This document shows, in pieces, positions 1 to 9,688 of a stretch of 33,437 bases of DNA (positions within the stretch are counted from its first letter, which is position 1; the number at the start of each line of letters is the position of its first letter). This stretch comes from Lysobacteraceae bacterium. Its GTDB lineage: Bacteria > Pseudomonadota > Gammaproteobacteria > DSM-19610. The notes under the pieces were generated by a model. That model was not told the DNA's origin, did not search any database, and saw only the letters and a program-made list of their open reading frames with translations. Location: contig JAIVHA010000139.1 of the NCBI GenBank assembly GCA_020201295.1, positions 1 through 33,437 of the forward strand, read 5' to 3'. The position numbers and the translations under genes were made by a program.

Positions 1-174
1 GACGCCGTGAATACATGCCCCAGGGCACCTTATCGACCGCTACGCGGTCTCACCTTGTCCCTGTAGGCTTGACGGCCGCGTCCTTGCGGCCGACACCTGC
101 CGGCGGGACGTGAGGCTTTATCAATTCCAACCATGGTAATAGGTATACTGTCCCCAAATACCGGGAGGGAGCAT

Positions 175-2547
175 ATGTCAGCCAACGTCATCGCCTTCGA
201 GGAACTGCGCATCGGCCAGATCGAGCAGGTGGGGGGCAAGAACGCCTCCCTGGGCGAGATGATCCGCGAACTCGGTTCCCTGGGGGTACGGGTGCCCGGC
301 GGTTTCGCCACCAGCGCCGATGCCTTCCGCGCCTTCCTGCAACATAACGACCTCACCGACCGCATCCGCGAACGACTGGCCGGCCTCGACATCGAGGATG
401 TGAACGCGCTGGTGCGCGCGGGGACCGAGATCCGTGGCTGGATCATGGCCGGCGAGTTGCCGGCGGATCTGGAACAGGACATCCGCGCCGCCTATGAAAA
501 ACTGGCCGGAGACGATCCCGAGTGCGCCGTGGCGGTGCGCTCCTCCGCCACCGCCGAGGACCTGCCCGACGCCTCCTTCGCCGGCCAGCAGGAAACCTTT
601 CTCAACGTGCGCGGGATCGAGCGGGTGCTGGCGAAGGTGAAGGCGGTATTCGCCTCCCTCTACAACGACCGCGCCATCACCTACCGCGTCCACCACGGCT
701 TCGACCATGGGCAGGTAGCCCTGTCCGCCGGCGTGCAGCGCATGGTGCGCAGCGATTGCGGCGCCAGCGGCGTCATCTTCACCCTGGACACGGAGACCGG
801 TTTCCGCGACGTGGTGTTCATCACCGCGGCCTACGGCCTGGGCGAGACCGTGGTGCAGGGCGCGGTGAACCCCGATGAATATTATGTGCACAAGCCCATG
901 TTGGAGCGGAACAAGCTGGCGGTCCTGCAGCGCAACCTGGGCAGCAAGACCATCCAGATGATCTACCGCGACAGCGCCGATGGCGGCGATCCGGTGGAGA
1001 TCGTCGACACCACTCCGGAACAGCGCCAGCGCTTCGCCCTGGAGGATGAACAGGTCATGGAGCTGGCGCGCCAGGCGGTCACCATCGAACAACACTACGG
1101 CCGGCCCATGGACATCGAATGGGCCCTCGATGGCATCGATGGCGAGCTGTATATCGTGCAGGCACGCCCGGAGACCGTGGAAAGCCGCTCCTCGGCCCAG
1201 CACCTGCAGCGCTACCACCTGCAGCAGTCGGGCAAGGTGCTGGTCACCGGGCGCAGCATCGGCAGCCGCATCGGTGCCGGGCCCGCGCGGGTGATCCAGG
1301 ACATCGCCCAGATGGACCGGGTGCAGGCCGGTGACGTACTGGTCACCGACATGACGGATCCCGACTGGGAACCCATCATGAAGCGCGCCGCCGCCATCGT
1401 CACCAACCGCGGCGGCCGCACCTGCCATGCCGCCATCATCGCCCGCGAACTGGGGATCCCGGCAGTGGTGGGGACCAGTGAAGGCACCGAACTCATCCCC
1501 GATGGCGAACCGGTTACCGTGTCCTGCGCCGAGGGGGACATCGGCAGGATCTACCAGGGCCAGTTGGATTTCGAGGTCAAGGACATCGCCCTCGACAAGC
1601 TGCCGGAGCTGCCCTTCAAGATCATGATGAACGTGGGCAACCCGGAACGGGCCTTCGACTTCCGCTTCCTGCCCAATGCCGGCATCGGCCTGGCGCGGCT
1701 GGAGTTCATCATCAATCGCATGATCGGCGTGCATCCCAAGGCACTGCTGGAATTCGATGCCCTGCCCGCCAGCCTGCAGGGGGACATCCGCCCGCTCATG
1801 GCCGGCTATGCCGACCCGGTCAACTTCTACATCGACAAGCTGGCCGAGGGCATTTCCACCCTGGCGGCGGCCTTCTGGCCCAAGCCGGTGATCGTGCGAC
1901 TGTCCGATTTCAAATCCAACGAATACGCCAACCTGCTCGGCGGCGACCGTTACGAACCCCACGAGGAAAACCCCATGCTGGGTTTCCGCGGCGCCTCGCG
2001 CTACATCTCCAAGGATTTTCGCGCCTGTTTCGCCCTGGAGTGCCGCGCCCTGCGCAAGGTGCGCGAGACCATGGGACTGGCAAACGTGGAGATCATGGTG
2101 CCCTTCGTGCGCACCCTGGAGGAAGCCGAGGCGGTCATCGACGCCCTGCGCGACGAGGGCCTGGAGCGCGGCAAGGAAGGCCTGCGCATCATCATGATGT
2201 GCGAGATCCCCTCCAACGCCCTGCTGGCGGACCAGTTCCTGGAACTGTTCGACGGTTTTTCCATCGGCTCCAACGACCTCACCCAGCTGACCCTGGGGCT
2301 GGACCGCGATTCGGCCCTGGTGGCGCAGGCCTTCGACGAGCGCAATTCGGCGGTGAAGGCCCTGCTGTCCATGGCCATCCAGGCCTGCCGCAAGGCCGGC
2401 AAGTACGTGGGCATCTGCGGCCAGGGTCCGTCCGACCATCCGGACCTGGCGCGCTGGCTCATGGAACAGGGCATTGACAGCGTGTCGCTGAATCCCGATT
2501 CGGTGGTGGAGACCATCCTGTATCTGGGAGGGCAGGAAGCGGAATGA
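175..2547 (+). CDS. ppsA: Phosphoenolpyruvate synthase (pyruvate, water dikinase)
   Basis: ORF 133..2547; likely ATG at 175 preceded by RBS-like gggaggga. Contains the phosphohistidine motif [21 protein letters not shown], the N-terminal [11 protein letters not shown]-grasp start and the C-terminal [15 protein letters not shown] barrel end. Confidence 0.96.
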   Translation: MSANVIAFEELRIGQIEQVGGKNASLGEMIRELGSLGVRVPGGFATSADAFRAFLQHNDLTDRIRERLAGLDIEDVNALVRAGTEIRGWIMAGELPADLEQDIRAAYEKLAGDDPECAVAVRSSATAEDLPDASFAGQQETFLNVRGIERVLAKVKAVFASLYNDRAITYRVHHGFDHGQVALSAGVQRMVRSDCGASGVIFTLDTETGFRDVVFITAAYGLGETVVQGAVNPDEYYVHKPMLERNKLAVLQRNLGSKTIQMIYRDSADGGDPVEIVDTTPEQRQRFALEDEQVMELARQAVTIEQHYGRPMDIEWALDGIDGELYIVQARPETVESRSSAQHLQRYHLQQSGKVLVTGRSIGSRIGAGPARVIQDIAQMDRVQAGDVLVTDMTDPDWEPIMKRAAAIVTNRGGRTCHAAIIARELGIPAVVGTSEGTELIPDGEPVTVSCAEGDIGRIYQGQLDFEVKDIALDKLPELPFKIMMNVGNPERAFDFRFLPNAGIGLARLEFIINRMIGVHPKALLEFDALPASLQGDIRPLMAGYADPVNFYIDKLAEGISTLAAAFWPKPVIVRLSDFKSNEYANLLGGDRYEPHEENPMLGFRGASRYISKDFRACFALECRALRKVRETMGLANVEIMVPFVRTLEEAEAVIDALRDEGLERGKEGLRIIMMCEIPSNALLADQFLELFDGFSIGSNDLTQLTLGLDRDSALVAQAFDERNSAVKALLSMAIQACRKAGKYVGICGQGPSDHPDLARWLMEQGIDSVSLNPDSVVETILYLGGQEAE

Positions 2548-2560
2548 ATTTTCAAAACCC

Positions 2561-2635
2561 ATTCACCGCAAAGGCGCAAAGGACGCAAAGAATACAAAAT
2601 TTTTTCTTTGCGTCCTTTGCGCCTTTGCGGTGAAT
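2561..2635. repeat. Long perfect inverted repeat (30-bp arms, 15-nt loop), dispersed intergenic element
   Basis: attcaccgcaaaggcgcaaaggacgcaaag (2561-2590) is the exact reverse complement of ctttgcgtcctttgcgcctttgcggtgaat (2606-2635). Confidence 0.9.
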
Positions 2636-2643
2636 ATTGATTT

Positions 2644-3153
2644 ATGAATACACCCAAGGTAACCCGTCTGCGCGACATCGATCCCGCCCGTCTGGAGGAC
2701 GTGCTGCGCCCCTATGGGATAGAGCTCGCGATGGTGGCGCAGGATGAAGCCATCCCCGGCAGCTTCTGGGGCGAGAGCGAGGCCGGCCTGATCGGCGACC
2801 GGCTCTATGTGCGCCCCGACACCCCGGTGCATTCGGCCCTGCACGAGGCCTGCCATTACATCTGCATGGACCCCGAACGGCGCGCCGGCCTGCACACCGA
2901 TGCCGGCGGCGGCTACGATGAGGAGAACGGTGTCTGCTACCTGCAGATCCTGCTCGCCGAGCAACTGCCGGGTATCGGCCGTGACGGCCTGATGCGCGAT
3001 ATGGACGCCTGGGGCTACAGTTTCCGCCTCGGCTCCACCCGCGCCTGGTTCGAGTCCGATGCCGGGGATGCCCGTGCCTGGCTGGAACAGCATGGCCTGC
3101 TGCGCGAGGGATCGCCGACGGGTGCCGTGCTTGAAGGTACCCCGTCGGGCTGA
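2644..3153 (+). CDS. Conserved hypothetical protein with HExxH (HEACH) motif, putative zinc metalloprotease-like
   Basis: 169 aa ORF directly downstream of ppsA; HSALHEACHYICMDPERR contains H-E-x-x-H. Confidence 0.7.
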   Translation: MNTPKVTRLRDIDPARLEDVLRPYGIELAMVAQDEAIPGSFWGESEAGLIGDRLYVRPDTPVHSALHEACHYICMDPERRAGLHTDAGGGYDEENGVCYLQILLAEQLPGIGRDGLMRDMDAWGYSFRLGSTRAWFESDAGDARAWLEQHGLLREGSPTGAVLEGTPSG

Positions 3154-3217
3154 AGCCCGACCTGCAAGGCTCCACCTCTGCCTGGAGTGCCGCCTGTAGG
3201 TCGGGCTTCAGCCCGAC
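3144..3217. repeat. Inverted repeat, family A (GTCGGGCTGAAGCCCGACCT)
   Basis: gtcgggctgaagcccgacctg (3144-3164) and gtaggtcgggcttcagcccgac (3196-3217); same family recurs at 14088-14160. Confidence 0.85.
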
Positions 3218-3245
3218 AATGGTAGCGTCAGGCCTACCGCGCAAC

Positions 3246-5348
3246 CTATTCCAGCCGCACCCGATACACCTCCTCCAGGGAGGTCACGCCCTCGCGCGCC
3301 CGGCGCAAGGCCTGCTGGGTAAGCGGGCGCAGTCCCTGGTCCAGGGCCAGCATGCGCATTTCATCGACGGAGGCGCCCTGTACGATCAGACGGCGCAGTT
3401 CCGGGCTGACCAGCAGCAATTCATATACGGCCGCGCGACCCTGGTAGCCGCTGTGGTTGCACTGTTCGCAACCCGCGCCCCTGCGGAAATCCTCCCCGGA
3501 AGCCACCCGCAGGCGGGTGATGATGTGCTGCGCCAGGGGTTCGGGTGCGATGCACCGGGGACAGTTGCAGCGCACCAGGCGCTGGGCGATCACCCCGTTC
3601 AGGGCCGAGGCCACCAGGTAGGGTTCGATGCCCATGTCGACCAACCGGCTCACCGCACTGATGGCGTCATTGGTGTGCAGGGTGCTCAGCACCAGGTGGC
3701 CGGTTAGCGCGCTCTCGATGGCGATGCGTGCCGTCTCCCGGTCGCGGATCTCGCCGATCATGATCACGTCCGGGTCATGGCGCAGGATGTGTTTGAGCGC
3801 ACGTGCGAATCCATAACCGGGCACCCGGTTGACCTGAATCTGACCCATGCCGCCCAGGCGATATTCCACCGGGTCCTCGACGGTAACGATATTCACCGCG
3901 CGCTGGCGCAGCTCCCGCAGGGCGGCATAGAGGGTGGTGCTCTTGCCGGCGCCAGTGGGACCGGTCACCAGCAGCAGTCCATGGCTGCGCTGCAGGCATT
4001 CCTCCAGGCGCTGCAGATCCCGTGGTTCCAGCCCCAGGCCGGACAGGGACTTCATACCGGTGCCGGCACACAACAGGCGGATGGCCACACTCTCGCCGCC
4101 GACGGTGGGGATGGTGGAGATACGCAGGTCTACCGTCTCGTCGCCATCCAGCATGCGCGCCTGGCCGTCCTGGGGGAGGCGGCGGTCGGAGATATCCATC
4201 TTGCCGAGCACCTTGATGCGCGCCACCATGGCCGGCAGCAGGGATTTGCTGAAACGCCGCACCGGCTGCAGCTGCCCGTCGATGCGAAACAGCAGTTCCG
4301 CCTCCATGCCGTCGGGACGGATGTGGATATCGGAGGCACGCCGCCGCAGGGCATCGAGGATGATGTTATTCACCAGCTGCACGATGGGTTTCTGCGTCCC
4401 CAGCCGTTCCGCCTCGTGCAGCGTGCCCGCCTCTTCCGCCTCGGCATCCAGCGCCAGCCCCTCGACGAGCGCCATGGGCCCGGCACCATAGCAACTCTGG
4501 ATAGCGGTCTCGATCTCCTGGGCCGTGGCCAGGCAGGGTTCGATACCAAAGCCGGTGATGAAACGCAGCAGGCGCAGCACCTCCTCATCGGCGGGCTGAT
4601 CCATGGCCACCACCAGTCGCCCACGATGGTGCAGCAGGGGAATCAGGGTGTAGCGCCGCGCGATCTCCTCGCTGACCAGGGTCATGGCCTGCGGATCGAT
4701 GTCGAAGTGACGCAGGCTGAGGATGGGAATATCGAGCTGGTGAGCGAGGCGCAAGGTCTCGGGCAATTCCTCCGGGAGCTGCACCGGCGCCTGCCAGGAC
4801 AGCCCCTGTTCCAGGCGCGCGCGCAGACTCACGCTGTCGTGCAGCACCAGCTCCCCCGGCAGGCTATCGGCATCGGCGTCCTCCAGCGTGGGTCCCTGCC
4901 ACACCCATTGGCGTGCCTCCCCCGCCAGCTGATACCAGGCGATGGCAGCCAGGGGCAGGAACAGACGCCGCGGGCTGCCATCGCTGGCCTCGGTGCAGAG
5001 ATGCACGCCCTCCGCTTCGCGCGCGCACTCGAGGGACATGCCTTCCAGTTGCTCACCATCACGAAACCGAATGGCGAAACTGCGATAGTCCGTCTGGGTG
5101 GGCGCACCGGCCAGGTGGCCGTCCCACTGGATGCAGCGTATATCCCGCAAGGAAATATTCCAGATTTCCCCGCCACCGCATAACACCAGGCTCCCGTCAT
5201 CGGGATGCCAATCCTCCAGCCGGCCGCGGCGACGCCGGCCATCGAGCAGCTCGACCTCGGTCTCGGCGCCGGTGAGCACTTGCAATAGTGTTTGATCAAA
5301 GGTGGCGAAGGACTCACCACCATCAAGATGTATGGACATGGCATGCAC
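3246..5348 (-). CDS. GspE/PilB-family type II secretion / type IV pilus assembly ATPase with atypical N-terminal region
   Basis: Walker A GPTGAGKSTT, Asp box TVEDPVEY, Walker B VIMIGEIRDRETA, STLHTNDA His box and a CxxC zinc pair region (CNCPRC...CEQCNHSGYQGR); 700 aa. Confidence 0.93.
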   Translation of the reverse strand: MHAMSIHLDGGESFATFDQTLLQVLTGAETEVELLDGRRRRGRLEDWHPDDGSLVLCGGGEIWNISLRDIRCIQWDGHLAGAPTQTDYRSFAIRFRDGEQLEGMSLECAREAEGVHLCTEASDGSPRRLFLPLAAIAWYQLAGEARQWVWQGPTLEDADADSLPGELVLHDSVSLRARLEQGLSWQAPVQLPEELPETLRLAHQLDIPILSLRHFDIDPQAMTLVSEEIARRYTLIPLLHHRGRLVVAMDQPADEEVLRLLRFITGFGIEPCLATAQEIETAIQSCYGAGPMALVEGLALDAEAEEAGTLHEAERLGTQKPIVQLVNNIILDALRRRASDIHIRPDGMEAELLFRIDGQLQPVRRFSKSLLPAMVARIKVLGKMDISDRRLPQDGQARMLDGDETVDLRISTIPTVGGESVAIRLLCAGTGMKSLSGLGLEPRDLQRLEECLQRSHGLLLVTGPTGAGKSTTLYAALRELRQRAVNIVTVEDPVEYRLGGMGQIQVNRVPGYGFARALKHILRHDPDVIMIGEIRDRETARIAIESALTGHLVLSTLHTNDAISAVSRLVDMGIEPYLVASALNGVIAQRLVRCNCPRCIAPEPLAQHIITRLRVASGEDFRRGAGCEQCNHSGYQGRAAVYELLLVSPELRRLIVQGASVDEMRMLALDQGLRPLTQQALRRAREGVTSLEEVYRVRLE

Positions 5349-5403
5349 TCCCTGTGCAGAGAACCGGTCATCCTGGCCGGTTATGGTAGGGAAGCTCCGA
5401 TGA

Positions 5404-5499
5404 ACCCATCATGCCGGCGCAGGCCGGCATCCATGTCGCTAATCCCCTTGGATGACGAGCTACGCGCTCTTGTCCGGCATGCGCCGGACCGGAATGACC
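5404..5499. repeat. Degenerate dispersed palindromic repeat (ccggcgcaggccggcatccatg ... gtccggcatgcgccggaccggaatgacc)
   Basis: Internal palindromes ccggcgcaggccgg and tccggcatgcgccgga in the intergenic region between divergent genes. Confidence 0.55.
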
Positions 5500-5608
5500 A
5501 AAACAACGCTGATCAGGGCTTCCCTGGAAAACCGCTGGATCAAGTATACCCAACGATGCCCTATTGTGTAATGCTGACCGACCGGTAACCTGTATCAACA
5601 ATTACACT

Positions 5609-6598
5609 ATGAAACGCCTGTTTTACTTCCTGCTGCTCATGCCCGCCCTTGCCTCGGCCGCTGACTGGACCACGCGCCCCCTTGCCGAGCTGGCGGTCTA
5701 CCCCGAATTCCGCGCACCGGCCCGGGTACTGGCCCTCAACGAGGCGCGCCTGGCCGCCGAGGTGGCCGGACGGATCGAGGCACTGCCGGCGCGGGTGGGC
5801 CAGGCGGTGCCGGCCGGCGCGGAGCTGGCACGCATCGATGCGGCCGACTACCGCATCGCGGCCGGACAGGCCGCGGCACGGGTGGAGCTAAGTGAAAACC
5901 GCCTGCGCCTGGCGCAAACCCAGCTCGACCAGTTCCGCGTCCTGGCGCAGGACGGCCATGTGAGCGCGGACCAGCTGCGCAGCAAGGAAACCGAGCACGC
6001 CGTGCTGGAGAGCGAGCGGAAGCTGGCGCGTCTGACCCTGGAGGCCGCCGAGTTGCAGCTGGCTCGCACCCTGATCCACGCCCCCTTCGACGGCCTGGTG
6101 CGGGAGCGACTGGCGAGCGTGGGCGACCTCGCCGCGCCCGGCACACCCCTGCTGGTGCTGGTCTCCACCCAGGGCACCGAGGTCCAGGCCCAGGTGCCGG
6201 CTGCGCAGATCGAGGCCTTGCGTGCCGCCGAGGGCTGGCAGTTGCGGCTCGATGGCCAGGCCCATGGCCTGCGCCTTGAGCGCATCCTGGCCGTCGTGGA
6301 ACCTGCCGGCCAGACCCAGGTCGTGGTGTTTTCAGCGGACACAGAACTCGTCCCGGGACGGGCGGGGGAGCTGCGCTGGCGCAGCCCACGGGCCCACCTG
6401 CCCGGTGAGTACCTGATGGAACGGGAAGGCCGCCTCGGGGCCTGGGTCGAGGAACAGGGGCAGGCCCGTTTCATCGAGCTACCCCGTGCCGCCGTGGGAC
6501 GACCGGTGGCCGTCGACTGGTCGCCGGATACCTCCGTCATCGATGCAGGTCGATTCCGCCTCGGCCTGCCGCCGGCAGGAGCGGGTGAGACGCAGTGA
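5609..6598 (+). CDS. RND efflux transporter periplasmic adaptor (membrane fusion protein)
   Basis: Signal peptide MKRLFYFLLLMPALASA, lipoyl/hairpin region, LARTLIHAPFDGLVRERLASVGDLAAPGTPLLVLV; overlaps the downstream RND pump start by 4 nt. Confidence 0.92.
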   Translation: MKRLFYFLLLMPALASAADWTTRPLAELAVYPEFRAPARVLALNEARLAAEVAGRIEALPARVGQAVPAGAELARIDAADYRIAAGQAAARVELSENRLRLAQTQLDQFRVLAQDGHVSADQLRSKETEHAVLESERKLARLTLEAAELQLARTLIHAPFDGLVRERLASVGDLAAPGTPLLVLVSTQGTEVQAQVPAAQIEALRAAEGWQLRLDGQAHGLRLERILAVVEPAGQTQVVVFSADTELVPGRAGELRWRSPRAHLPGEYLMEREGRLGAWVEEQGQARFIELPRAAVGRPVAVDWSPDTSVIDAGRFRLGLPPAGAGETQ

Positions 6599-9500
6599 GC
6601 CGGCTCTACGCGCGGCTGATCACCAATCACCCGCTGGCCAATATCACCTTCGTGCTGGTGCTGGTGAGCGGCCTGCTCACCTACCTGGCCATGCCGCGCG
6701 CGCAGGACCCCGAGATCAACTTCAACTGGGTGAACATCATCACCACCCTGCCAGGCGCCTCCGCCGAGGACATCGAACGGGAGATCACCGCGCCCCTCGA
6801 GGACGCCATCGCCCAGGTGAAGAACATCAAATTCGTATCCTCCTCCTCGCGCGAGGGGCTGTCCTCCATCCTGGTACGCTTCGAGGACCTGTCCGAGCGG
6901 CTGTTCGACAAACGCGTGAACGATCTGCGCCGCGAGGTGCAGAACCAGGCGGCGGACGAATTGCCGCTGGAGGCCAACGATCCGCAGATCATGGAGATCA
7001 CCACCTCCAACGGCTTCCCCACCGCCCACATCGCCGTCTACGGACCCGGCGGCGAACACCTGCGCTGGACCTCCGCCATGCTGAAGAAGGACCTGGAACA
7101 GCTCCCGGGCGTGGACCAGGTGCTGGCCCTGGGCCTGGACGAGCCGGAACTGCACGTGGACTTCGACCCGGAGCGGGTGGCGGCCGCCGGTCTGTCACCG
7201 CTCCAGGTATCCGATGCCGTCGCGGCCTGGTTCCGCAACGTGCTGGCCGGCCGGGTCACCGCCCGCGACACCGAGTGGCTGGTGCGCCTGGAGGGCAAGA
7301 CCGCCGACCCCGGGCGACTGGCCGAGGCCGCGGTCATCACCCCGCAGGGACGCGTAGCGCTGGCCGAGATCGCCACGGTGCGCCGCGGCCATGAACGCAG
7401 CGCCCAGCAGATCAGCTACCAGGGCTTTTCCGCCATCCTGCTGTCCATCACCAAGCAGGCCGATGCCAATACCCTGCAGCTGGTCGAGCGTCTCAATGCC
7501 TTCACGGCCGAGCGCAATCCCCTGCTCCATGACCAGGGCGTGCAGTTGCTGGTGGTGGACGACCAGACCCATGCCACCCGGCACGCCATCTCGGTAATGG
7601 AATCCAATGCCCTGATCGGCCTGCTCGCGGTACTGGGCATGTGCTGGCTGTTCCTGGGCACGCGCCTGGCCGTGCTGGTGGCGCTGGGCATTCCGTTCGC
7701 CCTGGCCGGTGCCTTCCTGGCCGCCAATCTCATCGGCTCGACCCTCAATCTCACCGTGCTGCTCGGCATCGTCATCGCCCTGGGCATGGTGGTGGATGAC
7801 GCGGTGGTGGTGGTGGAGGCCATCTATTACCGCTTGAGCCGTGGCGAGCCGCCCCTGGAGGCGGTGATGAACGGCATCCACGAAGTGGCCTCCCCGGTGC
7901 TGGCGGCCATCCTCACCACCATCGCCGCCTTTCTGCCCCTGATGCTGCTGCCGGGCATCCTCGGTGACTTCATGTTCGTGGTGCCCTTCGTGGTCACCAT
8001 GGCGCTGCTGATCAGCCTGTTCGAGGCCTTCTGGATCCTGCCCGCCCACATCATGCTGCTGCGCCCCGACTACAGCCGCCGCGTGTCACACACCCAGCAA
8101 CTGCGCGTGCGGGCCACCCGCTGGCTGCGACTGCGCTATGGCCAACTGCTGGTGGGCGTGATGCGCCGGCCGCGCACCGGCCTGGCCGTGGTACTGATCA
8201 CCATGGCGGGCGCCATCGGCCTGGTGACCGAGGGGGTGGTGAAACGCGACTTCTTCGCCTTCGACTCGGTGCGCCAGTTCTACATCCACGTGGACCTGCC
8301 GCCGGGCGTGACCCTGGCCCACAGCCTCGAACAGGCGGAACGTGCCGTGGCTGTGGCACGGGAACACATGGCCCCGGAGGAGCTGCGCTCCCTCACCGCC
8401 ACCGCGGGTGTGAAGTTCACGGACACCGAACCCCTGTACGGCCCCCAGTACGCCCAGGTGATCGTTGCCCTGCAGCCACGCCGCGGCGACATGCGCGAGA
8501 CTTCCGCCATCATCGAGGCCCTGCGCGAACCGGTAGCGGACCTCAACGACGTGGCGCGCTTCAGCTTCCTGGAGGTCAAGGGCGGCCCGCCCACCTCGCG
8601 GCCCATCAACGTCAAGGTGCGTGGTGATGACTACGACGAGCTGCGCGCCGCCGCCGATGCCCTGCTGGACAGCCTGCACGCCATCGAAGGCACACGCGAT
8701 ATCCAGGACGACGACGTGGCGGGCCGCAGTGAGCTGCGCCTGCTGCCCAACCGCGAGAAACTGGCGCGCGCAGGTGTCTCGCCGGGTGAACTGGCACGCC
8801 TGCTGCGCCTCTATGGGGAAGGAGAGATGGTCGCCTCCACCCGCGATCGCGGCGAGAAGCTGGAGGTAGTGGTGCGCGCGCGGCCCGAGGTGCTCACCGA
8901 CATCGAGGAACTGCTGCAGCGGCCGGTGCCGCTCGCCAGCGGCGAGCTGATCCCCCTCGGCAGCCTGGTGGATGCCGGGACCCGCACCAGCAAGGGGTAC
9001 ATCCGTCATTACCAGCTCAAGCGGGCCATCACCGTGGAGGCGGAACTGGACCGGGAGGTAATCGATACCGTCACCGCCAACAATCGTCTCAAGGCCGCCT
9101 GGGAGGAACTGCAGCCAGCCTATCCCAACGTGGACCTGGATTTCTCCGGCGAACTCGACGACATCCAGGAAAGCCTGGATTCCATGGCGCGGCTGTTCCT
9201 GTTCGGGCTGGGGCTGATCTATTTGATTCTGGCGGCGCAGTTCCGCAGCTATTTCCAGCCGCTCATCATCCTGGTCACCGTGCCGCTGGCCTTCACCGGC
9301 GTGGTGCTCGGCTTGCTGGTGTCGGGCAACCCGCTGTCGCTCTATACCCTCTACGGCGTGGTGGCGCTCACCGGCATCGCCGTCAACGCCGCCATCGTCC
9401 TCATCAGCGCCGCCAACCAACGGCTCGCCGCCGGCATGGGCCTGGTACACGCCGTCATCCATGCCGCACGCCGGCGCGTGGTGCCCATCCTCATCACCAC

Positions 9501-9672
9501 CGTCACCACCATCGGCGGCCTGTTGTCCCTGGCCGTCGGCCTGGGCGGGAAATCGCTCATGTGGGGCCCGGTCGCCGCCAGCATCGTCTGGGGCCTGGGC
9601 TTCTCCACCCTGCTCACCCTGTTCGCCATCCCCCTGGTGTGGCGCATGGCCATGGGCTTGAAGGTCCGTTAG
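6595..9672 (+). CDS. RND-family efflux pump inner-membrane permease (AcrB/MMPL-like)
   Basis: 1025 aa; MPRAQDPEINFNWVNIITTLPGASAEDIEREITAPLE start and GIVIALGMVVDDAVVVVEAI TM4 motif; ends TLLTLFAIPLVWR. Confidence 0.95.
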   Translation: MSRLYARLITNHPLANITFVLVLVSGLLTYLAMPRAQDPEINFNWVNIITTLPGASAEDIEREITAPLEDAIAQVKNIKFVSSSSREGLSSILVRFEDLSERLFDKRVNDLRREVQNQAADELPLEANDPQIMEITTSNGFPTAHIAVYGPGGEHLRWTSAMLKKDLEQLPGVDQVLALGLDEPELHVDFDPERVAAAGLSPLQVSDAVAAWFRNVLAGRVTARDTEWLVRLEGKTADPGRLAEAAVITPQGRVALAEIATVRRGHERSAQQISYQGFSAILLSITKQADANTLQLVERLNAFTAERNPLLHDQGVQLLVVDDQTHATRHAISVMESNALIGLLAVLGMCWLFLGTRLAVLVALGIPFALAGAFLAANLIGSTLNLTVLLGIVIALGMVVDDAVVVVEAIYYRLSRGEPPLEAVMNGIHEVASPVLAAILTTIAAFLPLMLLPGILGDFMFVVPFVVTMALLISLFEAFWILPAHIMLLRPDYSRRVSHTQQLRVRATRWLRLRYGQLLVGVMRRPRTGLAVVLITMAGAIGLVTEGVVKRDFFAFDSVRQFYIHVDLPPGVTLAHSLEQAERAVAVAREHMAPEELRSLTATAGVKFTDTEPLYGPQYAQVIVALQPRRGDMRETSAIIEALREPVADLNDVARFSFLEVKGGPPTSRPINVKVRGDDYDELRAAADALLDSLHAIEGTRDIQDDDVAGRSELRLLPNREKLARAGVSPGELARLLRLYGEGEMVASTRDRGEKLEVVVRARPEVLTDIEELLQRPVPLASGELIPLGSLVDAGTRTSKGYIRHYQLKRAITVEAELDREVIDTVTANNRLKAAWEELQPAYPNVDLDFSGELDDIQESLDSMARLFLFGLGLIYLILAAQFRSYFQPLIILVTVPLAFTGVVLGLLVSGNPLSLYTLYGVVALTGIAVNAAIVLISAANQRLAAGMGLVHAVIHAARRRVVPILITTVTTIGGLLSLAVGLGGKSLMWGPVAASIVWGLGFSTLLTLFAIPLVWRMAMGLKVR

Positions 9673-9688
9673 GGAGAATGGCACTGAC

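Noticed and set aside
1-130. Hairpin-like gacggccgcgtccttgcggccg upstream of ppsA as a regulatory RNA
   Set aside because: Looks like the end of another dispersed repeat truncated by the window edge; no sequence support for a specific riboswitch.
178-2562. 794-aa antisense ORF opposite ppsA (and similar long antisense ORFs, e.g. 15433..17430 +, 24980..26881 -, 30927..32456 -, 3777..5183 +)
   Set aside because: High-GC shadow ORFs opposite clearly coding genes; translations are low-complexity and His/Gln/Arg-rich with no recognisable domains.
2001-2678. ORF with SPQRRKGRKEKILYSLRPLRLCGE peptide
   Set aside because: This peptide is the translation of the dispersed inverted repeat at 2561-2635; the rest is antisense to ppsA.
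5292-5588. 98-aa ORF between the PilB-like gene and the RND MFP
   Set aside because: Mostly translated palindromic repeat sequence (CRRRPASMSLIPLDDELRALVRHAPDRND) in a divergent promoter region.
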